51,878 nt of DNA from a virus. The notes below the pieces were generated by a model. It was not told the DNA's origin. It was given only the letters and a program-made list of their open reading frames with translations, and made no database searches. The position numbers and the translations under genes are program-made. This document shows positions 31,805-39,069 of this stretch, one piece after another; the stretch's first letter is position 1; each line of letters opens with the position of its first letter. Location: IMG/VR virus record IMGVR_UViG_3300050021_000074, positions 1 to 51,878 of that record; one strand, 5' to 3'.

Positions 31805-31818
31805 ATCTGAATTTAGAT
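31805..31818. repeat. Palindrome ATCTGAATTTAGAT
   Basis: A member of the dispersed palindrome family, directly before the AAGGAG ribosome site of the uvsY-like gene. A second palindrome, ATATGAC...GTCATAT, follows at about 31818-31837. Confidence 0.55.
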
Positions 31819-31835
31819 ATATGACGCATGTGTCA

Positions 31836-31843
31836 TATTTATG
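31836..31843 (-). promoter_or_regulatory. Candidate late promoter CATAAATA
   Basis: A one-base variant of the late box, about 44 bases before the uvsY-like start. Confidence 0.45.
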
Positions 31844-31913
31844 GATTATGTAATCTATGTCATATCTGAAAGACGAACATCAAAGACTACAGTCGCGCAG
31901 TGGCGACAGGGAC

Positions 31914-31942
31914 GTTTTAGTACAGAATGGTCCTGATGTCAA
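31914..31942 (-). promoter_or_regulatory. Leftward early promoter, repeat A
   Basis: TTGACA (31942-31937), 17-base spacer, TAAAAC (31919-31914). Transcription would begin right before the GTCGC/GCGAC hairpin and head for uvsY, uvsW and gp55. Confidence 0.8.
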
Positions 31943-32060
31943 TTTATATTTCAAGGTGGTGTACGATTTATCTAGGAATGGTTTAGAGGATTCTAATGGA
32001 CCGTCATACTATCCTGAAGAACAACATCAAAGACTTCCTATCGCGCACGGCGACAGGGAC

Positions 32061-32089
32061 ATTTTAGTACAGATTTATCGATCTGTCAA
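32061..32089 (-). promoter_or_regulatory. Leftward early promoter, repeat B
   Basis: TTGACA (32089-32084), 17-base spacer, TAAAAT (32066-32061), near-consensus. The AT block before the -35 is CGAATTTAA. Confidence 0.82.
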
Positions 32090-32112
32090 TTAAATTCGAA
32101 CGTAGATTTAAA

Positions 32113-32141
32113 TTGGTCGATCTGGGGAGTCGTGGTAGTAT
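32113..32141 (+). promoter_or_regulatory. Rightward early promoter
   Basis: TTGGTC (32113-32118), 17-base spacer ending GTGG, TAGTAT (32136-32141), with GATTTAAA before the -35. It drives the plus-strand gene at 32181. Confidence 0.72.
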
Positions 32142-32180
32142 AAGTAAGTGACGCAACCAACCAAACGAAAGGGAGACAAC

Positions 32181-32378
32181 ATGGCTAACGAAAAGATAAG
32201 AGTAACCGTAGTACTAGAGTATGATGTGATGGGGGAGTACACTTCGGATCAGTACGAAGTAATCAGCGAACAGGCCAAAGAAGGGATCGAAGAAGGCGAT
32301 GCATTCATGCTCTACCTCGACGACGGAACCCGCCTGACCCTCGACAAGGCTGTAGTGGAATCCATCGAAGAAATCTAA
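32181..32378 (+). CDS. Small acidic hypothetical protein
   Basis: A protein of 65 residues (MANEKIRVTVVLEYDVMGEYTSDQYEVISEQAKEGI...). First gene of the rightward arm. AAAGGGAGACAAC before the ATG decides the start. No family recognised. Confidence 0.65.
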   Translation: MANEKIRVTVVLEYDVMGEYTSDQYEVISEQAKEGIEEGDAFMLYLDDGTRLTLDKAVVESIEEI

Positions 32379-32392
32379 ATCCAGATCCCCTA

Positions 32393-32421
32393 TTGACATC
32401 CTCCGATGGTTCCTGTATAAC
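32393..32421 (+). promoter_or_regulatory. Rightward early promoter
   Basis: TTGACA (32393-32398), 17-base spacer, TATAAC (32416-32421); drives the gene at 32458. CGGAGG of the ribosome site also occurs inverted in the spacer (CCTCCG). Confidence 0.8.
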
Positions 32422-32457
32422 CGTACACATGGTTACCAACAAACATCGGAGGCTGTC

Positions 32458-32793
32458 ATGAACTCATGGGATCTGGAGTACGCCGCAAAGCAGAAAGAAT
32501 CTTTCTTTGTCGATCAGACCAACGCAGAAACTGGCCCGGTCATCCGGTGGAAATCCAACAACGCCATTCCGTTTGACGACATGCTTGAAGCATTCGTTTC
32601 CTTCGGGTGGATCACCGAGCAGGAGCGCACCAACAGCGCCGAGCAGAAGGATGTCGAAACCGCAGCCTTCATTGAAGACTACCGCAAGAACCAGACTCCT
32701 CCCGATGCAGAACAGCTCTTCGAGATGAGAGCGGCATTCGGTGAGGGCGCAACCATCGTCGATGTATTTTCCGGTCGCAAGATCAAACTATAA
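32458..32793 (+). CDS. Hypothetical protein
   Basis: A protein of 111 residues, acidic, with LEYAAKQKESFF and MLEAFVSFGWITEQER helices. CGGAGGCTGTC precedes the ATG. No family recognised. Confidence 0.65.
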   Translation: MNSWDLEYAAKQKESFFVDQTNAETGPVIRWKSNNAIPFDDMLEAFVSFGWITEQERTNSAEQKDVETAAFIEDYRKNQTPPDAEQLFEMRAAFGEGATIVDVFSGRKIKL

Positions 32794-32802
32794 AGGAGCA
32801 AC

Positions 32803-33240
32803 ATGAACGAAGTAGCACAGGTCGAGGGTCGTCTGCGATTCCCGATCACACATAAAGGACAGGTGGTCAGCTACCTGAATGCAGGTTGGATCGATAGCAA
32901 AGGTCTGACTCCCGAAGATGTCAAGGAACTCCAGCAGTCGCATTCTGATCTCCGGGATGTCTACGACATGATGGAGGCAACCGACGACGTCAAGGAACTC
33001 AGGAAGCTGGCCATCATGGTGACCGACATCGAGTTCAAGCAGCAGCTCCTCTGGAAATTCCCCATGGACCGTACCATGCACAATTGGTACAAGGTTCCGA
33101 AGTGTACCTGCCCGAAGATGGACAACATGGATGCCCGTGGTACCGAGTACTGGATCGTCAGTGGAGACTGCCCCATACACCGTGACGGATTCCCCACCAT
33201 GTGTATCACCCTCGACAAAGACTATTACACAGTCACATAA
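32803..33240 (+). CDS. Hypothetical protein with Cys/His cluster
   Basis: A protein of 145 residues. The C-terminal third has KCTCPKMDN...GDCPIHRDGF, a CxC...CxxH site seen in several phage proteins of unknown role, probably zinc-binding. AAAGGAGCAAC precedes the ATG. Confidence 0.65.
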   Translation: MNEVAQVEGRLRFPITHKGQVVSYLNAGWIDSKGLTPEDVKELQQSHSDLRDVYDMMEATDDVKELRKLAIMVTDIEFKQQLLWKFPMDRTMHNWYKVPKCTCPKMDNMDARGTEYWIVSGDCPIHRDGFPTMCITLDKDYYTVT

Positions 33241-33243
33241 ATA
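33236..33243 (+). promoter_or_regulatory. Candidate late promoter CATAAATA
   Basis: A late box variant overlapping the stop of the 32803 gene and 50 bases before the 33293 gene. Confidence 0.4.
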
Positions 33244-33292
33244 CATTCACGGACGCTTCGAGTGATCCGAATATATTTACGCGAGGTTATTC

Positions 33293-33643
33293 ATGGCACA
33301 AGCAATAGAGATCGTGATCCACGGCATCGATATGGAAGTCGAAGTCGATGTCACTGCAGGGGAGAAGGGGAGCCGGGACAAGTGGGGCGCACAGGAGAAT
33401 CCTGACTCCGACCGGGACATGGACATCCTGAAGGTTACTGTCGGGATCAATCAGGGCGAAACCGAGATTGAGATCACCTCACTCATCTCTGCCGAAGTGA
33501 TCGAAGAGATCCGGGAAAGATGCTGGAACGTCCTCGACGATCAGGGTGAACCCGATGAACCTGACTACGAGCGCGACGACAGCCGGTGGGACGAATCGAA
33601 GAAGCCTTCCGAGTTCGCCAAGTTGATGGGCTTACTGAAGTAA
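33293..33643 (+). CDS. Hypothetical protein
   Basis: A protein of 116 residues, acidic, mostly strands at the N-terminus (IEIVIHGIDMEVEVDVTAG) and helical near the C-terminus. The stop codon lies 4 bases before the tRNA-Leu. No family recognised. Confidence 0.62.
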   Translation: MAQAIEIVIHGIDMEVEVDVTAGEKGSRDKWGAQENPDSDRDMDILKVTVGINQGETEIEITSLISAEVIEEIRERCWNVLDDQGEPDEPDYERDDSRWDESKKPSEFAKLMGLLK

Positions 33644-33647
33644 ACAT

Positions 33648-33739
33648 GCGCGAGTGGCGAAGCTGGCTGAAACGCATGGGGCTTAAAATCCCTCACTGAT
33701 AAGTTCACAACGTGGGTTCGATCCCCACCTCGCGTACCA
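33648..33739 (+). tRNA. tRNA-Leu (anticodon TAA)
   Basis: A 92-base class II tRNA with long variable arm. Acceptor GCGCGAG pairs with CTCGCGT; the anticodon loop is CTTAAAA; the T arm is GTGGG-TTCGATC-CCCAC; discriminator A; CCA is encoded. Confidence 0.95.
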
Positions 33740-33745
33740 CAATTC

Positions 33746-33789
33746 AAATGGCATTCACAAGAGTATATAAATACTTGTGAATGCCATTT
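33746..33789 (+). promoter_or_regulatory. 16-bp hairpin with late promoter in its loop
   Basis: Arms 33746-33761 and 33774-33789 are perfectly complementary. TATAAATA (33766-33773) fills the loop. The HNH gene's GGAGG follows 7 bases after the hairpin. Late transcripts start after the left arm and cannot fold it. Confidence 0.82.
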
Positions 33790-33805
33790 CGTTTTGGAGG
33801 TGCAA

Positions 33806-34282
33806 GTGAGGGGAATCTGGGCAACAATATCTGAAGAGGAAGTAAGTACAATAGTTCTGGGTGCGAGTAGCATCGCTGATGTAGCCAAGAAGTTGGGACT
33901 GAAACCAATTGGTGGTAATTACAAGACCATCAAAAGACACATCGAACGATTGGGATTGTCGATAGACCACTTCACCGGTCAAGGATGGCTCAAAGGCAAG
34001 ACTCATGGATTTGCGAAGAAGATCCCACTGGAAGAGATTCTGGTTGATGGGTCAAACTATGCAAGCGATAAGTTGAAGAAGCGGTTGCTTAAAGCTGGGT
34101 TAATGGTGTATCAATGCCGTGAGTGTGGTCTTTCAGAGTGGAATGGAAAGCCAATATCTCTGGAGCTGGAGCATCGCAATGGGAACAGCCGTGACAATCG
34201 GATCGAGAATGTGGAGCTGCTTTGTCCTAACTGTCATTCCCAAACCACCACATGGCGAGGACGGAATATCAAGGGTGCATAA
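33806..34282 (+). CDS. HNH homing endonuclease
   Basis: A protein of 158 residues. An N-terminal helix-turn-helix-like part (SSIADVAKKLGLKPIGGNYKTIKRHIERLG) precedes an HNH nuclease: VYQCRECG, then LELEHRNGNSRDNRIENVELLCPNCHSQT, with H-x-N...N...H (about residues 115-147) and the CxxC zinc pairs. GTG at 33806, 6 bases after GGAGG, is the likely start. It follows directly on a tRNA gene, a common homing site. Confidence 0.88.
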   Translation: MRGIWATISEEEVSTIVLGASSIADVAKKLGLKPIGGNYKTIKRHIERLGLSIDHFTGQGWLKGKTHGFAKKIPLEEILVDGSNYASDKLKKRLLKAGLMVYQCRECGLSEWNGKPISLELEHRNGNSRDNRIENVELLCPNCHSQTTTWRGRNIKGA

Positions 34283-34308
34283 TTTTCCTTTTCTGATGTA
34301 AATTTAAA

Positions 34309-34337
34309 TTGACACGGTGACCAGTCAGTGGTAAGTT
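34309..34337 (+). promoter_or_regulatory. Rightward early promoter
   Basis: TTGACA (34309-34314), 17-base spacer ending GTGG, TAAGTT (34332-34337), preceded by AAATTTAAA. Confidence 0.8.
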
Positions 34338-34343
34338 CAAGAC

Positions 34344-34479
34344 TCGCAGGGAGGTAGACCCTAACCTAACGGGTGCCCGACGGAAGAGCGGGTGATGCAA
34401 ACGCAGCACGGGTCGTGAGCTGATGGTCCCGAGGGTAGTCCCTATAATCCATCATCCAACTAAATCGACAGGAGAACGA
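34344..34479 (+). ncRNA. Structured leader or small RNA candidate
   Basis: About 135 bases between the promoter and the next ATG. Possible stems seen by eye: GCCCG/CGGGT with a 9-base loop, TGC-AAAC-GCA, CGGG/CCCG, TGATGG/CCATCA, and a closing AGGGA/TCCCT pair. No known RNA family is recognised. It may be a regulatory leader for the gene at 34480 or a separate small RNA. Confidence 0.4.
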
Positions 34480-34674
34480 ATGGTAATCGAAGTAGGGAAG
34501 CGCGACGTCTTGACACTCATCTCAATCTGGGTGGGGATCGACATCGTGTTCGGCATCATAGGTGCCTTGGTATTCTCGATGGGTCACTGGTACAGTGGGT
34601 TCGGTTGCGCGTTCAACGACGCACTGATGATCTGGATCACGATCAATTATCTGAAGCGCAACAACCAAATCTAA
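34480..34674 (+). CDS. Small membrane protein
   Basis: A protein of 64 residues with two hydrophobic helices (LTLISIWVGIDIVFGIIGALVF and FNDALMIWITINYL). ACAGGAGAACGA precedes the ATG at 34480. Function unknown. Confidence 0.6.
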   Translation: MVIEVGKRDVLTLISIWVGIDIVFGIIGALVFSMGHWYSGFGCAFNDALMIWITINYLKRNNQI

Positions 34675-34683
34675 ATTCAGATT
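34668..34683. repeat. Palindrome AATCTAAATTCAGATT
   Basis: A member of the dispersed palindrome family; the stop codon TAA of the small membrane protein lies inside it. Confidence 0.6.
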
Positions 34684-34714
34684 CACACCAACCAACATCA
34701 ACAAGGAGCAACGA

Positions 34715-34912
34715 ATGAAGTTCGAAATGAATCGCAAGACCCTCGGCGCAACCCTCGGTTACGGCGTCATCCCGCAGGAAAAACGTGGCGTCATCAAGGG
34801 CAAGTGCGCCCAGCTCGCAGCCAAGCTCGGTGGGGCGATGACTAATGCTGAGTACGCTGCGGCACATGGCATTACTTCACGTCAGGCAAGTAAGCAGAGA
34901 CGGCGTCGTTAG
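34715..34912 (+). CDS. Small basic hypothetical protein
   Basis: A protein of 65 residues; TNAEYAAAHGITSRQASKQRRRR at the C-terminus could be a helix-turn-helix with a basic tail. AAGGAGCAACGA precedes the ATG. Its 3' end overlaps the convergent endonuclease gene by 36 bases. Confidence 0.6.
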   Translation: MKFEMNRKTLGATLGYGVIPQEKRGVIKGKCAQLAAKLGGAMTNAEYAAAHGITSRQASKQRRRR

Positions 34913-35620
34913 TTTGGTAACTCGATAAAGCAATATCGCATTCGAGATACAGAAGTGATTCTTCAGACAATCAATGCGATATTGCTTTTCGAAATTCCTT
35001 ACCATCGTCTCGGGAGACTTATCGGACGAGAAGCTGAATGGCTTGAAGTGCTGTGCGCCATCAAATTCGATGCAACTGTTGTGATCTGGTAGATAGAAAT
35101 CGAACGGTAGCATGTAGTTGGAATCTGGGTTACGGCATCCATCAAAGTACTTCTGTTCTTCGAATCGGATGTTCTGATCTAAAAGATGCTGCCTGATAGA
35201 TGATTCGCCCTTTGAGGAATTGCAATAGGGACATCCGCTTCCCTGTAGATGTTGACTTGCGCTTTGGAGAAACTCACCATGTTTGTGGCATATGATTGAT
35301 AGTTTCTTTCGATGTCCAGCATAGATAGATTGTGAATAGTCATACACGAAGTTGTGTTTCTGATTTGCTTTATCGATGAAAGATTCACCCGAGAGCATTG
35401 GTTTCTTTGGTAAATTCAAGGCACCACGGTGATTGCATTCGGTACATCCACAACCTCTCAGATGTGTTTCTGGAGTCTGCGAAAATACTCCATGGATCAA
35501 GCAGACTATGTCTATTGGAGTTTTCGAATGTGAGTAATCGACCAGTGAATAATCATATTGGTTGCCATGCTTGGCGATTGCTTTGTGGATGAAACTTTCG
35601 GTAGTGTATTTACTTGGCAT
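34877..35620 (-). CDS. VSR-like (EDxHD) homing endonuclease
   Basis: A protein of 247 residues on the minus strand inside the rightward arm. Two zinc-type repeats at the N-terminus (FIHKAIAKHGNQYDYSLVDYSH...CLIHGVFSQTPETHLRGCGCTEC and FIDKANQKHNFVYDYSQSIY...CHKHGEFLQSASQHLQGSGCPYC) precede a VSR-like nuclease: GESSIRQHL, LPFDFYLPDHNSCIEFDGAQHF. Proteins of this kind act as free-standing homing endonucleases. CATAAATA at 35638-35645 may be its late promoter. The reversed orientation marks an insertion. Confidence 0.82.
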   Translation of the reverse strand: MPSKYTTESFIHKAIAKHGNQYDYSLVDYSHSKTPIDIVCLIHGVFSQTPETHLRGCGCTECNHRGALNLPKKPMLSGESFIDKANQKHNFVYDYSQSIYAGHRKKLSIICHKHGEFLQSASQHLQGSGCPYCNSSKGESSIRQHLLDQNIRFEEQKYFDGCRNPDSNYMLPFDFYLPDHNSCIEFDGAQHFKPFSFSSDKSPETMVRNFEKQYRIDCLKNHFCISNAILLYRVTKLTTPSLLTCLT

Positions 35621-35637
35621 GTCGTTCTCCTTGCGAG

Positions 35638-35645
35638 TATTTATG
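35638..35645 (-). promoter_or_regulatory. Candidate late promoter CATAAATA
   Basis: A late box variant 18 bases before the VSR-like endonuclease start. Unlike the other endonuclease genes, no strong hairpin with the ribosome site was found here. Confidence 0.5.
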
Positions 35646-35701
35646 AAATATCAGAAAAGTGCTTTTGGCGTCTAAGATCCGCAATAAGAGAGGACATTGA
35701 A

Positions 35702-35932
35702 ATGAATACCGAGGAAGCCGAACAGAACATCCGGGACTGCGTAGCTGAAGTCGGAAGTGTGGTCGAGAGGCTGGTACATTGCCCTCCACTGGACGACGAC
35801 TTCGTGGTTGACGTGAAGCATCCGAACGGAAACTCCGTGTGCTTCATCTGCCATTCCGCCGAGTACATCTGCGCCGATCTCAGGAAGTGGAAACTAAGAC
35901 AGGATCAACGGGAGCGTGGAGATGGAATGTAG
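35702..35932 (+). CDS. Hypothetical protein
   Basis: A protein of 76 residues, acidic, with CFICH near the middle. AGAGGACATTGAA precedes the ATG. It overlaps the next gene by 11 bases. Confidence 0.6.
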   Translation: MNTEEAEQNIRDCVAEVGSVVERLVHCPPLDDDFVVDVKHPNGNSVCFICHSAEYICADLRKWKLRQDQRERGDGM

Positions 35933-36122
35933 GGCATGTGGTCACAAGCATAATGTGTGGGACGGCGACAAGTGTGAAAGCACATTCATCGACACAAAAC
36001 CGTTTGACAAAATCAAGTCGGCATTCACTACCGCTCAAGGCGAGTGGGCATGGGAAGGACCAGATGAAGTTCATCTGTACATCTGCCCGGAGTGCGGGAC
36101 TGTTCGTGCGGAGAAACGGTGA
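35922..36122 (+). CDS. Small zinc-finger protein
   Basis: A protein of 66 residues with CRACGHKH at the N-terminus and YICPECGT near the C-terminus (two CxxC pairs). Unknown function; overlaps both neighbours. Confidence 0.6.
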   Translation: MECRACGHKHNVWDGDKCESTFIDTKPFDKIKSAFTTAQGEWAWEGPDEVHLYICPECGTVRAEKR

Positions 36123-36289
36123 CTCCATCCGAAGACATCATCAACGATCTCGAATCGCTTGTCGCTTTGTTCCGGGACTATAACGCAGTCTCGAAGCGTG
36201 GCGCAAAGCCTACCGTTCCGATGGACTGCTTCAAGTTGTTAGTAACGACTAAGCTGCAGCGCATCGAAGACATAACGAAAACACTGTGA
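36119..36289 (+). CDS. Small hypothetical protein with GTG start
   Basis: A protein of 56 residues (VTPSEDIINDLESLVALFRDYNAVSKRG...). GCGGAGAAACG precedes the GTG, which overlaps the previous stop (GTGA). Function unknown. Confidence 0.5.
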   Translation: MTPSEDIINDLESLVALFRDYNAVSKRGAKPTVPMDCFKLLVTTKLQRIEDITKTL

Positions 36290-36295
36290 GGTATC

Positions 36296-36532
36296 ATGAG
36301 TGACATAGCGCAGGAAAAATTCGGGATGTCGGTCGAAGAAATCGACGCCATCGTCGAGCGGCGTGTAGAGGAGGGATGGACATGGCATGATCTCCCGATC
36401 TTCAGAACAGGTCAACCAGAGAAGAAAAGCCTGACTCCACCGTGGGGCGATAAGCGAGCATCATGGTGCGCCGAGTGGATCGAATATAAACCGGGGCATA
36501 TCATTCCGCACTGGACCGCGAGGGAAGACTAG
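36296..36532 (+). CDS. Hypothetical protein sharing a domain with the 38038 protein
   Basis: A protein of 78 residues: VEEIDAIVERRVEEGWTWHDLPIF...PPWGDKRASWCAEWIEYKPGHIIPHW. The same order of blocks occurs at the N-terminus of the 38038-38760 protein, so the two are paralogous. Function unknown. Confidence 0.6.
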   Translation: MSDIAQEKFGMSVEEIDAIVERRVEEGWTWHDLPIFRTGQPEKKSLTPPWGDKRASWCAEWIEYKPGHIIPHWTARED

Positions 36533-36600
36533 AGGACAACCCGAAGCACATCAGAATAATCACGAAGAAACTTAAACGAACTAACCCAAGGAGAGTAGAA

Positions 36601-37359
36601 ATGAATGCAATAACGGAAAGACATCTTGCAAGATATGGTGCTGCCATCAATCAGGTACTCACCAACAATCCAGAAAGCAGTACTTATAGTCGCCGTGAGC
36701 TGGCGAGTTTCGTTGGATCGAAAATTGGGGCATCTGCGAATGTGATTGCCACTATTTGGGGTCTTGGTGAGGGGAAGTACTGGCACAGCATTAACTCGCT
36801 GAAGAAAACCCAGACCGGACACACGGCAGTGACCAACACATTTCCGACCAACTTTCAGAGTGCAGTTCTGAATTCAGGGCCGACTCCCGAATCCGTTAAG
36901 TTGATGCACGTCTTGAACAGATCTGAGCACATGCATCGTGAATTGATGAAATCTGCTACGGAAAGTATCGACAAGATCACATCGGAGTTCCGTGAAATAC
37001 TCGACCAACAGAACCGTGATCATGCGCGTGTGATGTCCGATCTCTCGGTAAAGGAGATTGAGCTGAAGAAAGCCCATGAAATACTGATCGACAGTTATCA
37101 CACCCGGACCAATATTCTCAATCAGCGAATCGACGATGAGCGCAAGAAGAACAGGGACATCCTGAGTGAACTCGCTGCGGCGAAGGTGATGCTGGCCAAC
37201 ACTCCGTCATATGAATTCGTCGAGGTGAAACTGCGCCGGATTTCAGATCGGGTTCAGACGCTCAGTGGAAATTATGCTTCGATGGAAACCGATGCATTCG
37301 ATTCCAACGCGATGGGAATTAAGCCCGGATGCGTGTTGAAAATTGTCCGCGAGAACTAA
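36601..37359 (+). CDS. Coiled-coil hypothetical protein
   Basis: A protein of 252 residues. The N-terminal 70 residues (YSRRELASFVGSKIGASANVIATIWGLG) could bind DNA. A long coiled coil follows at about 110-205, then a short beta part. No family recognised. AAGGAGAGTAGAA precedes the ATG. Confidence 0.65.
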   Translation: MNAITERHLARYGAAINQVLTNNPESSTYSRRELASFVGSKIGASANVIATIWGLGEGKYWHSINSLKKTQTGHTAVTNTFPTNFQSAVLNSGPTPESVKLMHVLNRSEHMHRELMKSATESIDKITSEFREILDQQNRDHARVMSDLSVKEIELKKAHEILIDSYHTRTNILNQRIDDERKKNRDILSELAAAKVMLANTPSYEFVEVKLRRISDRVQTLSGNYASMETDAFDSNAMGIKPGCVLKIVREN

Positions 37360-37632
37360 ATGGAATCAATCAAAGATCAGATCGAAAGACTCGAAAGACT
37401 CGAAGCCGAGATCAAGGAAGAGACAAAGTGGCGACTGGACTATATCAAGGAACTGAAAGCACAGATCAAGTGTGATCACGACTGGAAGTATAAGCCGATG
37501 GAGCCGGGAGATTCTTCTTGTTTCTGGCCGGAAGTTCCTGAGCGGTACATCTGTTCCAAGTGTGAGCATGAAGTTCGCAATGAGGATGATCAGGTCGCAG
37601 CATTCAAAGAGATCGGGAGGATACTGGCATGA
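37360..37632 (+). CDS. Coiled-coil and zinc-type hypothetical protein
   Basis: A protein of 90 residues. An N-terminal helix (IERLERLEAEIKEETKWRL) is followed by CDHDW and YICSKCEHEV, a likely zinc site. It starts directly at the previous stop and overlaps the next gene by 4 bases. The following gene has the same layout. Confidence 0.62.
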   Translation: MESIKDQIERLERLEAEIKEETKWRLDYIKELKAQIKCDHDWKYKPMEPGDSSCFWPEVPERYICSKCEHEVRNEDDQVAAFKEIGRILA

Positions 37633-38000
37633 GCATAACCGATACAGACATCATCAATGGAGTGTTGAAGATGGTACGGGACCGGGATCTATCGGAACTG
37701 AAAGCCAGATACAACACGAAGAGAAGTAATATTGCGGTATTGAAAGCCGAATCCACTCAGCTTCTGGAAGAGCTGAGATCGAAGTGCGATCACTCCGGGA
37801 CGATCTACCTGACTCCGATGAAGGAGAATGTGTTCTTCTGTGCCGACTCACCTCGCCGCATGTGTTCCGTCTGTGGGGTCGAGGAGGACACTTGGAAGAG
37901 TTCATTGCATAGCGTACTCCCGAGTGAATACAATGAAGCCGTGAAGCTTCGCACCGTCACCATCGCAGACCGGGATACATTCTACCAGCAGAGGTTCTAG
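37629..38000 (+). CDS. Coiled-coil and zinc-type hypothetical protein, related to the previous gene
   Basis: A protein of 123 residues. It again has a helix (LSELKARYNTKRSNIAVLKAE) followed by KCDHSGTIY and RMCSVCGVEED, the same helix-CDH-CxxC order as the gene at 37360. A distant paralogue is likely. Confidence 0.6.
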   Translation: MSITDTDIINGVLKMVRDRDLSELKARYNTKRSNIAVLKAESTQLLEELRSKCDHSGTIYLTPMKENVFFCADSPRRMCSVCGVEEDTWKSSLHSVLPSEYNEAVKLRTVTIADRDTFYQQRF

Positions 38001-38037
38001 ACCATGGCAATGCGTAGTGTGTCGAGGGGGTAGGGGC

Positions 38038-38760
38038 ATGAGGCTAGACAATGTCAGAAAATACAGTGTTTCTGAGATAGAAGTACTGGTTGAGCAGCGT
38101 ATCAGCGAAGGCTGGTTTATAGGGAATTGGGGAGATTTCAATCAAGAAGTCTTGCTACCACCACCAGATCACGTCAAAGCTAACTGGGGTGGTAAGTTTT
38201 TTGAGTACAAACCAAATCACTTTGTTCCACCGTGGGCTACCGGGAATTTGGAGTGGAAATACTCACACATGTTCGAGACGATATATGATGAGGAATCTCC
38301 ATCGGAAGATTTTGGGTATGGATCACATTACTCCATTCTTCAAATTCCATCCACTCAAGATGAAGGGAAGATATATAGACCAGAATGTCCCAATGGAGTA
38401 CATCGTGCTGCATTGATATGGGATGAAGATCATGATGCTAGACACATTGTTCCATTCCTTAATTTACTATATGGTTACGGGTGGATGCAATCGGTGTTGT
38501 TTATCGGAGAGCGGAAGGGCTGTCTCAGTGTGATACTATCACACAAAATCAAGCAGAAGGGATCGTACATCAGATTAAGCGACTTCACGGAGAAGATGAT
38601 TCGGACTGCAAATCGCATGCCAGATCTCCATTGTGACGCTGCGTCGGTGTCGGTGCTTGGGGCTGACTGTAACTGGCGAGGCATAATTAACGATCATGAA
38701 AAAACAATTCAACAGTATCTCAAATCAATATATGAGACGTGGAATCTCGGATTTCATTAG
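38038..38760 (+). CDS. Hypothetical two-domain protein
   Basis: A protein of 240 residues. The N-terminal about 75 residues (SEIEVLVEQRISEGWFIGNWGDF...AnW..KFFEYKPNHFVPPW) are paralogous to the 36296 protein. The remainder (HRAALIWDEDHDARHIVPFLNLLYGYGWMQSVLFIGERKG...) is unrecognised, with a C-terminal helix. The start ATG at 38038 is preceded by GAGGGGGTAGGGGC. Confidence 0.6.
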   Translation: MRLDNVRKYSVSEIEVLVEQRISEGWFIGNWGDFNQEVLLPPPDHVKANWGGKFFEYKPNHFVPPWATGNLEWKYSHMFETIYDEESPSEDFGYGSHYSILQIPSTQDEGKIYRPECPNGVHRAALIWDEDHDARHIVPFLNLLYGYGWMQSVLFIGERKGCLSVILSHKIKQKGSYIRLSDFTEKMIRTANRMPDLHCDAASVSVLGADCNWRGIINDHEKTIQQYLKSIYETWNLGFH

Positions 38761-38810
38761 TCTAGTAACTACTTGAATTCTCGTTCACCAAAGTAACTTT
38801 TTCGGAAATA

Positions 38811-38818
38811 TATAAATA
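38811..38818 (+). promoter_or_regulatory. Late promoter TATAAATA
   Basis: A perfect late box in a gap, 31 bases before the small gene at 38849. Confidence 0.7.
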
Positions 38819-38848
38819 GAATATATCACTACACCACAGGACACTGCA

Positions 38849-38974
38849 ATGGCAATTAAACATCTAAATTCGAATACAACCAGACTCTTTACGGAGTCCT
38901 ATCGCCCGATGTCAATCGGCAAGAATCTGGGACAATACCCAGATGAAAGTCAACGAGGTGGGGATACGAAGTAA
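38849..38974 (+). CDS. Very small late protein
   Basis: A protein of 41 residues (MAIKHLNSNTTRLFTESYRP...). It has a weak AGGA ribosome site, its own late promoter upstream and a terminator downstream, which together support a real single-gene late unit in the early arm. Function unknown; Ser/Thr/Asn-rich. Confidence 0.5.
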   Translation: MAIKHLNSNTTRLFTESYRPMSIGKNLGQYPDESQRGGDTK

Positions 38975-39016
38975 TCGAATGAGAAATTGATGGACAGTCA
39001 TTACAATAGACTAACC

Positions 39017-39048
39017 AAAGACTCGGAGATTACTTTCCGGGTCTTTTT
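39017..39048 (+). terminator. Rho-independent terminator
   Basis: AAAGACTCGG / CCGGGTCTTT (one G-U) with a 10-base loop, continuing into TTTTTC. It ends the small late unit. Confidence 0.8.
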
Positions 39049-39069
39049 CGTTTCGGATGTAGATTTAAA

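Larger units (their letters stand above)
31877..32089 (-). repeat. Two direct repeats, each a leftward early promoter plus leader hairpin
   Basis: Two related blocks of about 65-80 bases start at 31877 and 32024 (147 bases apart). Each holds, in minus orientation, TTGACA, a 17-base spacer ending GTAC, TAAAAC or TAAAAT, then CCCTGTCGCC and a hairpin (31892-31907; 32041-32053) followed by AGTCTTTGATGT. The unit between them is not repeated. Confidence 0.85.

Noticed and set aside
31877-32089. Possible CRISPR array
   Set aside because: Only two diverged repeats, 147 bases apart, each explained as a promoter and leader; no cas genes.
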